Shown: positions 44,540-54,720 of the stretch, in pieces
Numbering within the stretch: the stretch's first letter is position 1
Layout of the letters: every line of letters begins with the position of its first letter
Source: Heloderma charlesbogerti
Lineage: Eukaryota; Chordata; Lepidosauria; Squamata; Helodermatidae
DNA length: 64,000 bases
Assembly (NCBI GenBank): GCA_026122225.1
Contig: JANEZZ010001952.1
Span: 62,001-126,000, forward strand
Reading direction: 5' to 3'
Made by a program: the position numbers and the translations under genes
Notes under the pieces: generated by a model
Database searches by the model: none
What the model saw: only the letters and a program-made list of their open reading frames with translations
What the model was told of the DNA's origin: nothing

Positions 44540-44969
44540 TAGGGCTATATGAGAAATTCATTTTAGTTCATTTTTGACCAGAATTGGCCCAGTTTGCACC
44601 ATCCAGACCGAACACGGATGCAATCCATGGTTGATGTCTATACATTTCCGAGCTTGCAATGTGATTCATGGACCCCCCCCCAAAAATGTGTTGAACAACA
44701 TGCATACATTTGACAAATGGACATGAAAAGTGTGTACTTTTGAAAAATGCACACAAATACACTTTAATCAATGGGAGAGAAATGCATATATTTCAAAGAT
44801 GCACACAGTTGATTTGACCATTTGGAAAAATACACACAAAAATACACACAGGTTTTCATGAAAGGAAAACAACAAAGCTCGCAATCTGATATGGACTCGA
44901 GTCAGAACGAGCTTCGAGATGGAATTCGGAGGACTTTTGTGCTCAGTTCTGCTGATTCACACATCTCTA
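44540..44969. mobile_element. hAT-like MITE, A/T-rich family
   Basis: TAGGGCTA...CATCTCTA; flanks ATCTATAC and GTCTATAT (6 of 8). Collinear with 23321-23781: GCTTGCAATGTGATTC, TTTTGAAAAATGCACACAAA, ACTTTAATCAATGGGAG, then ATCTGATA-GGA-TC-AGTC. It is more decayed than that copy at its ends. Confidence 0.8.
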
Positions 44970-44984
44970 GTCTATATACCTTAT

Positions 44985-45110
44985 TTATTTTATTTATTGC
45001 TTACAATTATTTATATGGCACCTTTCAGGATACAAATTCTACCAAAGCAGTTTACAATAACATACAACTAATAAAATCACAATGAACAATATTACCAAAT
45101 TTTGGTAATA
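44985..45110 (-). repeat. LINE 3'-end fragment
   Basis: Inverted tail TTATTTATTTTATTTATTGC, then TATATGGCACCTTTCAGG and CAAAGCAGTTTACAATAAC, the layout of the L2-like ends in this window. Confidence 0.55.
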
Positions 45111-45224
45111 TTTGTTAAAAACAAATAAATACTAAATCATCAGGATCCTTTCCACAGGGCAGTGGGTGGCCCTGGGGGCAGGGAGAGTCCACCTGGAACA
45201 TCAGTGGGTGTCTAGTGTTACCTT

Positions 45225-46105
45225 CATCTGCCTCTCTCTCCTCTAGAATCACTCCCACAGGGCACTTGATGGCAGATGACCTTGTGTGTGTAGGCCGAAT
45301 CACCATAAAAGAGGAAATGCATAACCAAAAAGAAGGACAAGAGAGGACAGTGATTTGCATAAAATGTGTATATGCTTCTTTATATGTACAGATGGAAATT
45401 TAGACATAATTGTTACAATTTAAACAGAAATACAGTACGACCTGGTTTGCACAATCACATCAAGCCACCATGGCTTATGGTAGTTTCTTTTAATGAGCAG
45501 TGTGTGTTGGCCGCCATTTCCCTAATTACCCACCCGGGTGCGGCTCGTTCTTTCTATGTAAACAACATGACCATTCATGCCTGTGATTTTGTGTAAATGG
45601 CTCCTTTACGGGCACCATTTGCGTAAAAAGCCCCTTTACGTAAAAATAATGTGCTGCCATTTTGCGCAAAAGCATGGCTTGGTGAGGGAGTGGGCAGCTG
45701 CACACCACTTGGTGGGCGCCCATGCATCAGCCAGCAGCTCATGCAGTGCCGTGAGTAGGGTTGGGCGGTGGTGGGGCTCCATCAAGTGGCATGTGAGGCA
45801 GACCCAGGTGAGTTCACTCATCCCATGGCCTGTTCTGGGTTGAGAGTTGTTTTCTCCTCAAATAAACAATGCCACTTGGGTTTGGATGAAACAACAAACT
45901 ACACCCAGATGGGTAATTACAGAAATGGCAGCTGGCACATGCCACAGATCAGAACAAGCAAACATGGCTTAAATAAGCCATGGCTTATTTGTTTGATCAT
46001 GTGAACCAGCCCTATATCTCAGCATAATGTGGAAGACTGTGACCTGGTGCCAGATCCTTCAAATACAGGACTATCCTCTTTAAATTAATTTAAAAGAGGA
46101 CATGT
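45225..46105 (+). repeat. dispersed repeat family V, copy 2, interrupted
   Basis: 45300-45436 (GGAAATGCATAACC, AGAGGACAGTGATTTGC, GATGGAAATTTAGAC, AAATACAGTA) and 46013-46105 (GGAAGACTGTGACCTGG, AGGACTATCCTC, AAGAGGACATGTGGC) together match copies at 4590 and 50889. The transposon at 45437-46012 separates them. Confidence 0.55.
45437..46012. mobile_element. DNA transposon with about 40-bp inverted ends
   Basis: Left ACCTGGTTTGCACAATCACA continuing to CCATGGCTTA is the inverse of the right TAAGCCATGGCTTATTTG continuing to TGAACCAGC. It lies between CAGTA and TATAT in the family V repeat, compatible with a TA target duplication, so Tc1/mariner-like or Harbinger-like insertion is possible. The interior is non-coding, with CTCCTTTACGGGC/GCCCCTTTACG repeats. 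The superfamily is not settled. Confidence 0.6.
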
Positions 46106-46336
46106 GGCAGCATATGTGTGTGGGGAATCCATCTGGGGCAGGCTCTGAGGTCTTCTTCACCTGCCACTCTCCCTCTCTCTCCAATACCTTGCAGAACTAT
46201 TTTTCCCCCTTCTCAATCTTCATCTGTGTTTAGTAACTTCCCTTTCTAATTGGATTTGCCTCAAGAGTGCCCTCTTAGCATGAAAGTTATTTGGAACCAT
46301 GAAGAGGCTGGGCGTGTTTAGCCTTGAGAAGAGAAC

Positions 46337-46624
46337 TGCAGACTCTGGCCTCATCCATCGGCTAGAGAAGCAAGGGCCACTGGGGGGCTGCACCTCCTGC
46401 CTCCCAGGATGAACATCATCTCAGGGGGGAGACCAACCTGGTCCTGTACATCAGTCATTGGCATATTTGCTTTCCTTCCCCTCCTTCCTCCCAATCTCTT
46501 TTCCTTTTGTGTCATGTCTTTTAGATTGTAAGCTCGAGGGCAGGGACTGTCTTAATATTCATCTTTGTAAGTCACTCCGGGAGCCTTTTTCGGCTGAAGA
46601 GTGGGGTAAAAACATCCCTAAATA
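46337..46624 (+). repeat. unidentified repeat inserted in CR1
   Basis: Interrupts CR1 between GAGAAGAGA and AGAAGACTGAGG; AGAAGA is present on both sides and may be the target duplication. The right half, TAGATTGTAAGCTCGAGGGC and AGGGACTGTCTT, resembles a widespread amniote SINE/LINE 3' end, and AACATCCCTAAATAAG closes it. Confidence 0.5.
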
Positions 46625-46734
46625 AGAAGACTGAGGGGAGATATGATAGTGCTCTTCAAGTACTTGAAAGGTTGTCACAGAGAGGAAGGCCACAATCTCT
46701 TCTCAATCGTCCCAGAGTGCAGGACATGGAACAA

Positions 46735-47595
46735 ATGTCAGAGAATTTCACCACGAATCTCAGGGAGGCCGAATGCCAGAGCATTCAGCCCCCTGAAATT
46801 GGTGGTGAAACGGTTGGCCCCCCCGCTCCCCCCCCGGGACGGGACTTAGCTTGGGCAAATCTTCCTGGCGGCGGCGGTGGCTCCGGCGGCAGTTCGGCGG
46901 CGGCTTGGCGGTGGCGGCCAGTCTTCCAACTGGCTGCCACCGCTGCCATTTCCAGTAAAAAACAAAACAAAACAAAAAAACATGACAGGCTACGTAAAGA
47001 TTTACGTAGCCTATCACGGCTAGATTTTTTAAAAATACCGTGATACGCTACGTAAACGTTTACGTAGCCTATCACGGCTGAGTAAAACAAAAAACAAAAA
47101 AAGTGTGTACGCAAATGGCGGCGCCCATGGGTGCTGCCATTTGCGTTCCTTATTTTGGCACGTCTAGTCTACGTAAACATTTACGTAGACTACTGCGAAA
47201 ATAAGGGGAACGCAAATAGCGTAGAGTCTATGCTATTTGCGTTCCCCTAATTTTCGCCATAGTCTACGCAAATGTTTACGTAGACTAGACGTGCCAAAAA
47301 AGGAATGCAAATGGCGGCGCCCATGGGCCCTGCCATTTGCGTACGCACGTTTTTTTTGTTTAACTCAGCCATGATAGGCTACGTAAACATTTACATAGCC
47401 TATCACGGCTGACTGCAGGGATGAAAACGGCGGCGACTATGGCCGCTGCCATTTGTGGACCCGGCCGGCCAGGATTCGGGGGGGAGGGACTGAGCGCCTC
47501 CCCCCCGGCCAGAATTTCAGGGGGAGGGATGGAGCGCCTCCCCCCCACCTCGAATCACATTTCGTTAAAAGGTAAGTGACTTTCGTACATCCCTA
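46735..47595 (-). mobile_element. FB5: hAT-like foldback element in CR1
   Basis: Right end CATCCCTA followed by GGAACAAT (47596-47603). On the left GGAACAA (46728-46734) is joined directly to ATGTCAGAGAATTTC, so about six bases (the duplication's last T plus TAGGG) are missing. Beta end left. X palindromes lie near 46981-47022, 47037-47080, 47165-47198, 47262-47292 and 47368-47408. Minus-strand ATG at 46949 opens 33 codons (MAAVAASWKTGRHRQ...) to AAG|CTAAGT at 46850, the donor GT having become CT. The alpha-end donor AAAAGGTAAGTGAC is intact. Confidence 0.9.
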
Positions 47596-47691
47596 GGAAC
47601 AATGGGCTCAAGTGACAGGAAGCCAGATTCCGGCTGAACATCAGGAAAAACTTCCTGACTGTTAGAGCAGTATGACAATGGAACCAGTGAC

Positions 47692-48667
47692 TAGGGATGG
47701 ACGAAAGTCCCTTACCTGTTCTCGAAGCTTGCTTCGCTGTGGGGGGGAGGCACTTCGGTTCTCCCCCCAAAGTTCAGGCGAGGGGGGGGAGGCGCCCCAC
47801 CTCGCCCAGCCGAAATTCAGGCTAGGGGGGAGGCGCCCCATCCCTCGCCGGCGAAATTCAGGCCGGGTAGGAGCGCCCCGTCTACCCGGCCGCGAAAAAA
47901 AAGTAAAAAAAAACACAAAAAAACACACACACCCGTGATAGGCTACGTAACGATTTACGTAGCCTATCACGGCTAGATTTCCAAAGTCAGCTGTAATAGG
48001 CTACGTAAATCGTCACGTAGCCTATCACGGGTGACTTTGAAAAAAAAAAAAGCGCGTACGCAAATGGCGGCTCCCATGGGGACCACCATTTGCATTCCTT
48101 ATTTTGACACATCTAGTCTACGTAAAGATTTACGTAGACTACGGTGAAAATAAGGGCAATGCAAATAGCATTCCCTTATTTTCGCCGTAGTCTATGTAAA
48201 TCTTTACGTAGACTAGACGTGCCAAAATAGGGAACGCAAATGGCGGCGCCCATGGGCTGCTGCCATTTGCGTACGTGCTTTTTTTTTTTTTCAAAGTCAC
48301 CCGTGATAGGCTACGTGACGATTTACGTAGCCTATTACGGCTGACTTTGGAAATCTAGCCGTGATAGGCTACGTAAATCGTTACGTAGCCTATCACGGGT
48401 GTGTGTTTTTTTTTCAATTTAATTTTTTTTTTTTGCAATGGCGGCGGCGGCAGCCGGTCGGGAGACCGGCCGCCGCCCCCACCCCCGCCGAACCGCCGCC
48501 AAACCGCTGCCAGGACCCGCCGCCGAGAGGGACATTCGGCCACGGTAAGTCCCATCCTGGGGGGGGGGCGGGGGGCTGGCAGAGTATTTCCCCACCAATT
48601 TCAGGGGGCCGAATGCGTTGGCATTCGGCCTCCCAAAGATTCGTGGAGAAATTCTCCGCCATCCCTA
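47692..48667 (+). mobile_element. FB6: hAT-like foldback element, most intact
   Basis: TAGGGATG...CATCCCTA with a perfect duplication CCAGTGAC (47684-47691, 48668-48675) inside CR1. The core, about 47930-48402, is a near-perfect palindrome centred at 48165. It contains six X palindromes (near 47934-47974, 47990-48030, 48115-48150, 48185-48222, 48301-48340, 48358-48400) and paired Y words. Most X-palindrome CpGs are still CG, unlike FB1 and FB3. The alpha arm repeats a GGCGCCCC-containing unit about three times. The beta-arm ATG at 48438 opens 35 codons (MAAAAAGRETGRR...) to ACG|GTAAGT at 48545. Confidence 0.92.
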
Positions 48668-48832
48668 CCAGTGACCTGGGGAGGTGGTGGGCTCTCCCAG
48701 ACTGGAGGCATTCAAGACAAGGCTGGACAGCCATCTGTCAGGGATGCTTTGACTTGGATTCCTGCATTGACCAGGGGGTTGGACTCGATGGTCTTATAGA
48801 CCCCTTCCAACCCTACTATTCTATGATTCTAA

Positions 48833-50888
48833 GCTTTGAGAGCAGCTTTCAGGACAAAGGAGCTGGCACATGCTAAAGAATGCCATCAGCAGCATGGGCT
48901 TGTTTTGCCAAAACCTACCCAGAGGATCTCAGCCCCCCGCCTACTGGATGATGGTGAAGTTCAGCAAAGATCCTTGAACTGATTACAGAGAGTGGTTGTC
49001 AGCGAAAAAAGCAAGAAGGGCACAGGCAAGCCTCAACTTTGGACAGGGGCAGATTTGAAAGCAGAAATAAATGAAACCAGCCAAGTAAAATTGTCTTCTG
49101 GCCTGTGAGTTGGTGCTTTTCCAGCAAGATGGAGTGATGACAGTGGTAAAGTTCAGGGCTAATGGATGGCCATTGTTATTTTCCTTTCATAATGAGTGAC
49201 TCTTCTCCTGAAAGCCCTGAGGCAGCCTGATGAAGTACAGCCCAGAATCCCATCACTGAACTGGGAAATCTGTGCTTTATAGGGATGTCTAGCCAAGTCA
49301 TGGGTAAATCTGTTGGTTTCTCTTTGTCCTGCATTCAGATTTTTTAAAATTCTTTTAAAGTTCTTTCCATCCTGTATATGGAGAAATTAGCAAATGTTGG
49401 TACTTTTTAAATTGCATTTTTTAGCAAAAATGAACTGAAACAGCCTTCTCAGCCATCTGCACCAGCCAACTTCAAAAGGCATAGGTATTCCCAGCATGTA
49501 GAGGGCCATGTGCTACATGCCTGCCATGTAGTTGTTAAAGATGAAGAGCCTGTCAGAAAAAAGGAAGCAACCCTAATTGAGCACTGCAAACATAGTTGAA
49601 TACATAGGGATTAAAATCCAGACTTTTAAGAGCTAAGCAATCAAAGCCCTCGGCCAGGGTGGATAAATCTTTCCATTTCAGTTTCTCCCATTTAAAAAAC
49701 CCCTCAAGTTTTTTCCATCTTGTTTATGAAGAATTTGTGAGTTTTAGTAAATTCTTATTAACAACAACACACAGAACAAATTCTCACCCATTCCTAGGTT
49801 GTGCTGCATTTGTAATGACTGCTTAGCCTTAGATACAAATGTACCAGTAGAGCAAATAGGAAACAAAATGCACATGCAGCCAGTCAGTCCCCCAAATACA
49901 ACAGCAGCCATGGCTGGCTGGGGGATGCTGGGAGTTGTACCACTTTTTCTGTGTAAACATTCATAGGATTGCATCCTAAGGCACTGTGCATTGCACTGCC
50001 TGCCATTTTGCACACTCTAGCTGCTCAGATGCCATATTGAGCTGCTGAGAACCTACTGTAGGGCAATTGCAGTTGTTTCTAGTCTATCTCTAACCCAAAG
50101 AAGAAACAGCCTCCTGGCTTTGGGACTAGAAGACAAAGCCGGCCCGGTGTCAATGGTAGGCATGATTGAGCATCTGATGGAGACCCATGCCCTGGAAGGG
50201 GCCCACTGACAAGGGCCCTCTGGAGTTGCTCCCCCTCTTCACCATTTATTTCATTTGTACCCCACCTTTCTACTAAGAAAATGGCACTCAAGAAAATGGC
50301 CCTCTCCCATTCCGTGCATTCAGTGAATGTGTGAAAAGGGCTATAGGACACTTTAGTCCACATTTTTCAGGGCATTCTTTGCTTGCAGCTTGAGAGCAGG
50401 GTAATTTATTGGCATTGTGACTGGAGCACTTAATTATCATTTGACCAAACTGAACTGTAAATAAGAAATGGTTAGCCTTGAAGGTTTGCGCTTTCTGCTG
50501 CTTGAAAATGGGGAAAGGTGCCACTTTCTTGGATGCTGTCTCTTAGTCCTCACTAGCACAATATCAACTACTGATCTGTATTGGGTCAGCCTCAATGCAC
50601 AGGTTAACCCCAGAAAGCAGGGTTGAAAACAAGCTTAAACCAGCATTTGTAGATGTTCCAGAGAAAAGTACAAGGTCAAACATAGCTTCAGGGTACTTTT
50701 CGGGTTTAACATATATAGAATCAGGATCAGAAGCCACTTGAAGAGGCTCTTTGGGTTGTTTGTGGCCTGTAGTACAGGAGGCTCTTTAGCCTGGAAAGCA
50801 TCATCATCATCTTCTTCATCATCTTCATGGCACCAGGAGTGTGCTCAGCTGCTATTTTCAGTCTGCAGGGTGGGTCCTACTTAGAGTG
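48833..50888. other. long stretch without genes
   Basis: About 2 kb. TAGGGATG at 49280 could be a hAT-like left end, but no right partner is found. 49900-50010 is a CAGCCATGGCTGGCTGGGG / GCATAGGATTGCA-type MITE fragment. 50110-50230 has words of family W. 50235-50285 is a short LINE tail (GTACCCCACCTTTCTAC). No coding signal. Confidence 0.45.
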
Positions 50889-51060
50889 TCCACTTACAAA
50901 TTGCCAAAAAAAGAAGAAATGCATCACCAAAATAGAGGACAGTGATTTGCATAAATGTGCTTATGCTAATTTACATGTATAGATGCACATTTAGAAAGAA
51001 GTACTTATAATTTAAATGGAAATACAGTACTATAGTGGGGAAGACTGGGACCAGATGACC
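50889..51060 (+). repeat. dispersed repeat family V, copy 3
   Basis: GAAGAAATGCATCACC, AGAGGACAGTGATTTGCATA, AAATGGAAATACAGTACTAT and GACTGGGACCAGATGACC, in the same order as 4590-4754. A further fragment at 51355-51420 carries its 3' portion (GAGGACACATGGCCACC). Confidence 0.6.
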
Positions 51061-51217
51061 AGAAGACTGGGACCATGTGTCTGTCTGACATTGTGGAAAT
51101 GTGTTCACCTGTTCCAGTCTGCTTTTCAGGTGCTCACTGTGAATGGGCAGCAGTTGTTATGGTTCTTCATCTTCAAGCAGGTATTGGACAGGACAACTCT
51201 TCAAACAGAGCAGGGGT

Positions 51218-51340
51218 GGGCAGAAGGTAGATCTCCATATGTTTCGGACTTCAACTCCCAGCATTCCTGACCTTTGGCCATGCTGGCAGGGGATTATGGG
51301 AGTAGGAGTCCAACGCATCTGGAGATCTACCTTCTTCCCA
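51218..51340. repeat. palindromic MITE
   Basis: AGAAGGTAGATCTCCATATG at 51222 and CATCTGGAGATCTACCTTCT at 51319 form the arms, with CAACTCCCAGCATTCC and GGGGATTATGGGAG inside. It resembles 2198-2311 in layout. Confidence 0.75.
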
Positions 51341-51424
51341 TCACTGAAATAGAGGATGTTCCTCTGGGAGCCCTTTAAACTGAGAACTATCCTGTGTAAG
51401 AGAGGACACATGGCCACCCCACCT

Positions 51425-51790
51425 CACATGCCTACTCTGCATGGGGCTAGGACATCTGTGGCCAACAGCAGGTCTTTACTGCAGTTGCTCTGAGCTTATG
51501 GAATGACCTCCTGCCAAGAATGTGAAGCTTCACTGTTCTTCTAACTTTTCAGAGAGGATGGAAAAGCTATCACTCCCCAAAGACCTATGGCTATTGAGTG
51601 AGCATTCCTGTCTTTTTCGTACTGCCACTATAGAGTGCACTGATTTTTTAAAAAAACTGATTACTGTTCATGAGATTGTGATTTGAAGTTGTGTTTTATT
51701 GTTGTTGGCATTGTTTCCAAGTTTATGTATGGGGAGGCATCTTGAGCCTTGGAGAGGCAGGAGACAAATGCTGAACAAAATGAAATACTT
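51425..51790 (+). repeat. L2-like LINE 3' end
   Basis: GGAATGACCTCCTGCCAAG, CTTCTAACTTTTCAGAGAGG and a 3' UTR ending GGAGAGGCAGGAGACAAATG, a decayed example of the L2-like layout with no clean tail. Confidence 0.5.
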
Positions 51791-52205
51791 AATGGCAACA
51801 ACAAAAGGGGGAGGGACTCTTTGCTGTACAAATAGGACTTCCCCTCCATGCCAGGTTTCTTAAGAGTGAAGAGTGTTATTGTTTGATCTGAGCTAAGGAA
51901 CAGGCATTTTAAAACACAGGGCCTTTTTTTCTCTTATTTCAGCCTAGGCTTTGAGCTAACATTTCCTATAGGCAGGGCTGCCTCCGTATTTAAAGGGCCC
52001 TTGGCAAGGTTGGCCCCGTCCCACATCAGTGAGCCCTGAGCCACCATTCTGAAGCTCTTAATGTGATGGGTGGTTCACAGATTCAGCTGACTTGTATCAG
52101 CAATGGGTGCTTCTGGGGTGTTTAAGCACCAGCTATCCGGGGATGGCAGGTATCAACACTAGCTCTGACAACAGCATTACCAGATGTCAGGTTACATTCC
52201 TGGGG
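51791..52205. other. unclassified
   Basis: 51965-52020 has GGCAGGGCTGCCTCCGTA and GGGCCCTTGGCAAGG, probably a family W fragment. The rest is not recognised. Confidence 0.35.
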
Positions 52206-52345
52206 AAGGGCCGTAGTAGCTCAGTGGAAGAACATCTGCTTTGCATGAAAAAGGTCCCAGGTTCAATCCCTGGCATCTCCAGGTAGTCCTGTGTCTGAAA
52301 CCCTGGAGAGCTGCTGCAGGTCAGTGTAGACAATACAGAGCTAAA
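52206..52345 (+). repeat. tRNA-derived SINE, second family
   Basis: GTAGTAGCTCAGTGGAAGAA (A-box), TGCTTTGCATG and GGTTCAATCCCTGGC (B-box) give a tRNA-like head in which TGC sits at the anticodon position. The body is CTGAAACCCTGGAGAGCTG then GTCAGTGTAGACAATACAGA. It lacks a folded acceptor stem, so it is a SINE, not a tRNA gene. Confidence 0.82.
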
Positions 52346-52490
52346 TAGGAACACAGGAAGTGGCCTTCTACTAGGTCAGGCCATTGGTCCATCTAGCCCG
52401 GCACTGTCGACACTGACTGGCAACAGCTCTGCTGGGTTTCAGGCAGGATCCTTTCCTATCCCTACCTGGAGATCCTGGGGGTTGACTTCC
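52346..52490 (-). repeat. tRNA-derived SINE, second family, inverted neighbour
   Basis: ACAGGAAGTGGCCTTCTACT, GGTCCATCTAGCCCGG, GACTGGCAACAGCTCTG and CTACCTGGAGATCCTGGGG are the inverse of the same SINE's 3' part and body. It begins directly where the plus-strand copy stops, giving a head-out inverted pair of about 285 bp. Confidence 0.75.
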
Positions 52491-52614
52491 GACTTCGCAA
52501 ACCCACAGGAGACCCTGCCTCCTGAGCAGTCAAAACCCCTCTTTTAGTCCACACTTCAATCAGGTGGTTTTAAAATTGCCACTTGAGAACCTGAATGTCC
52601 ACTGACAACGTAGA

Positions 52615-53088
52615 CCACCCTTCCCCAACCTGGGGCCCTCCAGATGTGTTGGGCTACAACCTGTGATGGCTCCAGGTTTCTGCAGGCCCTTGGGCATTAC
52701 ACCCTCAATGCCCCCCCCCCAGTGAGTCTACTTCTCACCGCCATTATCTCTGGCTGCTATTGCTCCTCATCCTCTTTCTCATCATTGCTTGCTTGCTTGC
52801 TTGGCAGGCAGAGAGCCAGTGAGCAAGCAGGCAGTGGCATCTCCTGCTCCTTCTTCTCACCACCCCTATTGTCTGGGCTAGAGTGAGAGGCCGGGGAACA
52901 AGCAGGTTCTAAAGGTGAAGAGGAGGAACAAGTCCAGGGGGACCCCTGCTGGGTTGTGGGCCCTTGGCAGGTGCCCAGACATGCCCAGCCTTGACGCTGG
53001 CCCTGGCTACAACTATGGTCATGTTCGCTGGGGGTTGTTGGGAGTTGTAGTCCAAGACATCCAGAAGGGCCCCAGGTAGGGAGGATTG
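52615..53088. repeat. palindromic MITE interrupted by another element
   Basis: Left arm CTTCCCCAACCTGGGGCCC..TCCAGATGTGTTGG (52620-52655) and right arm (53014-53085: GGGAGTTGTAGTCC, then CATCCAGAAGGGCCCCAGG) are inverse halves of the 2198-2311 type MITE. They are separated by the family W element. Confidence 0.7.
52661..53004 (+). mobile_element. non-autonomous element family W, copy 2
   Basis: Flanked by GGCTACAAC on both sides (52652-52660, 53005-53013), a duplication of 8-9 bp compatible with hAT. The interior has a (CTTG)n stretch at 52786-52803, GAGCCAGTGAGCAAGCAGGC and GAAGAGGAGGAACAAGTCC. The copy at 36181-36495 is inverse. Its ends do not match TAGGGATG, so it is a different group. 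Confidence 0.72.
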
Positions 53089-54159
53089 CATTAGACATAG
53101 GGATACAGTAAGCAATGCCACATAATATGAATAACAGTTATTGCTGGAGAAGATCACGGAGACACAGCTTCCCTTTTGCATTGTCCCTGCTTGCCTGGAG
53201 AAGGAAGCTGAGCTAGCAAATGACACACTTCATTGTTCACTCAGCATATTTCAAGTAATGCTGCCCTGACAGAGCTATAATTTACTTACAGGGGAAGTGT
53301 GGTGTGTCTCTTCTTGCATGTCAGCTGGTGGCGATCTCCATTGTAAATCATGTCCGATGCTTGTGTACGGCTCATTGGGAAGTATCAAGTCACCTTTCAG
53401 CACTCCAGTATCAGGCTGGATAACTTAATGGAGAGAGTTGCCTATGGAGAAATCTGAAATGTCACCTAAAGAGAAACCCAAAGCAAAATTAGAGGCTGCT
53501 CCTCCAGAGAAATATCTGATTTCATGTGGAGACAAATGAGTTTTGATGAGAACAGGGGTGTGTGTCTGTATTAACACATGCTTAGGTAGTTTCCAGATTT
53601 CGCCACCAGTGACCGTTTAAGTGAATTTGCGAATTTCTTTGCCAGAAAATCATTTGAGGGATTTTATTTATTAATTATTCATATGAATCGATAAGAAATA
53701 GTTTTCAGGAAGGCTCACAAAACTAGTGAAATACAAATAAAATACAAAGTTATAATTAAAACATTAAAACCCGCATCAATTAAAAACACCAGTATAAACA
53801 TATCAAAGCTAAAATAATTTGAGTAAAACTACATACATTTCTTAAGAGAGTTTTGTACATCCTTATAATTGCAGGGGGGAAATGGATAAAGCAAAAAGGG
53901 TGTGTGTGTACTGAAATAGGGTTTAATGAATGTGCCTCCCATTCTTCTCTGCATGCCTTGAGGATGATGAATATTCACCTACCAGTCACTATATAATCCA
54001 TGATATCCCCAAAGTATGACAGGTATCATTGGTAGTATCTGCACAACAGATAGCCATGACAACTAAATGGAACCTTCATTTTAGAGGGAGTGTTTCTGTG
54101 AGTTCTGGATGCTTGGGACAAAGTCTGGGGATGCTATTACCTTCATGTCCTGCTTAACA
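53089..54159. other. mostly single-copy-looking DNA
   Basis: 53660-53850 is a minus-strand LINE 3' end (TTTATTTATTAATTATTC tail, AAAATACAAAGTTATAAT). 53220-53650 shows no repeat. No gene. Confidence 0.4.
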
Positions 54160-54720
54160 ACATAAGAACATAAGAACAGCCATGCTGGATCGGACCAAGG
54201 GTCCATCTAGTCAAGCCTTTCCTGCAGCCAACTAGCTGCCCTCAGGAAACCCACAAACATGACATGAGTGTAACAGCACCCCCCCCCCCATATCCCCAGC
54301 AACTGGTGTACATAGGCATACTGCTTCTGGTACTGGAGGTAGCATGTAGCCATCAGGACTAGTAGCCATTGATAGTCTTCTCTGCCATGCATTTGCCCAA
54401 CCCCCTTTTAAACCCATCCAAAGCGGTGACCATCAGTACATCTTGTAGAAGCAAATCCCATAGTTTAGCTATCTGCTATGTGAAGAAGTCCTCCCTTTTC
54501 CCTGTCCTGAATCTCCCACCAATCAGCTTCATGGGATGACCCCACTGGATTCTAGTATTATGAGAGGGGAAGAAAAATGTCTCCCTATCCACTTTCTCCA
54601 CACCATATTCTCCACACCAGGCTTGTTTCTGGCTGGCTGGTACTGGAAACAGGATGCTGGACTAGACAGACAATTGCTCTGATCCAGCAATTGTTGCCTT
54701 CTGAGTTTAAGCAGCACTGG
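54160..54720 (-). mobile_element. CR1-like LINE 3' end (ATAAGAACA type)
   Basis: ACATAAGAACATAAGAACAG, GGACCAAGGGTCCATCTAG, CAACTGGTGTACATAGGC, TAGCCATTGATAGTCTTCTC and CACCATCAGTACATC-like words continue to about 54600. At 54640-54710 a plus-strand fragment of the same family (GGATGCTGGACTAGACAG, TCTGATCCAGCA) follows, so two copies meet here in opposite orientation. Confidence 0.72.

Larger units (their letters stand above)
46300..48832 (+). mobile_element. CR1 LINE split by three insertions
   Basis: One CR1 copy in four collinear pieces: 46300-46336 (GGCGTGTTTAGCCTTGAGAA), 46625-46734 (TATGATAGTGCTCTTCAAGT), 47596-47691 (CAGATTCCGGCTGAACATCA) and 48668-48832 (TGGAGGCATTCAAGACAAGG to CCTACTATTCTATGATTCTA). 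FB5 and FB6 lie between the last three pieces with their own 8-bp duplications, and another repeat lies between the first two. It is 5'-truncated and non-coding now, but it gives a clear insertion order. Confidence 0.9.

Noticed and set aside
52206..52280. tRNA gene with TGC at the anticodon position
   Set aside because: A- and B-box motifs are present, but the sequence continues into a SINE body and other copies share that body; no complete cloverleaf is evident.
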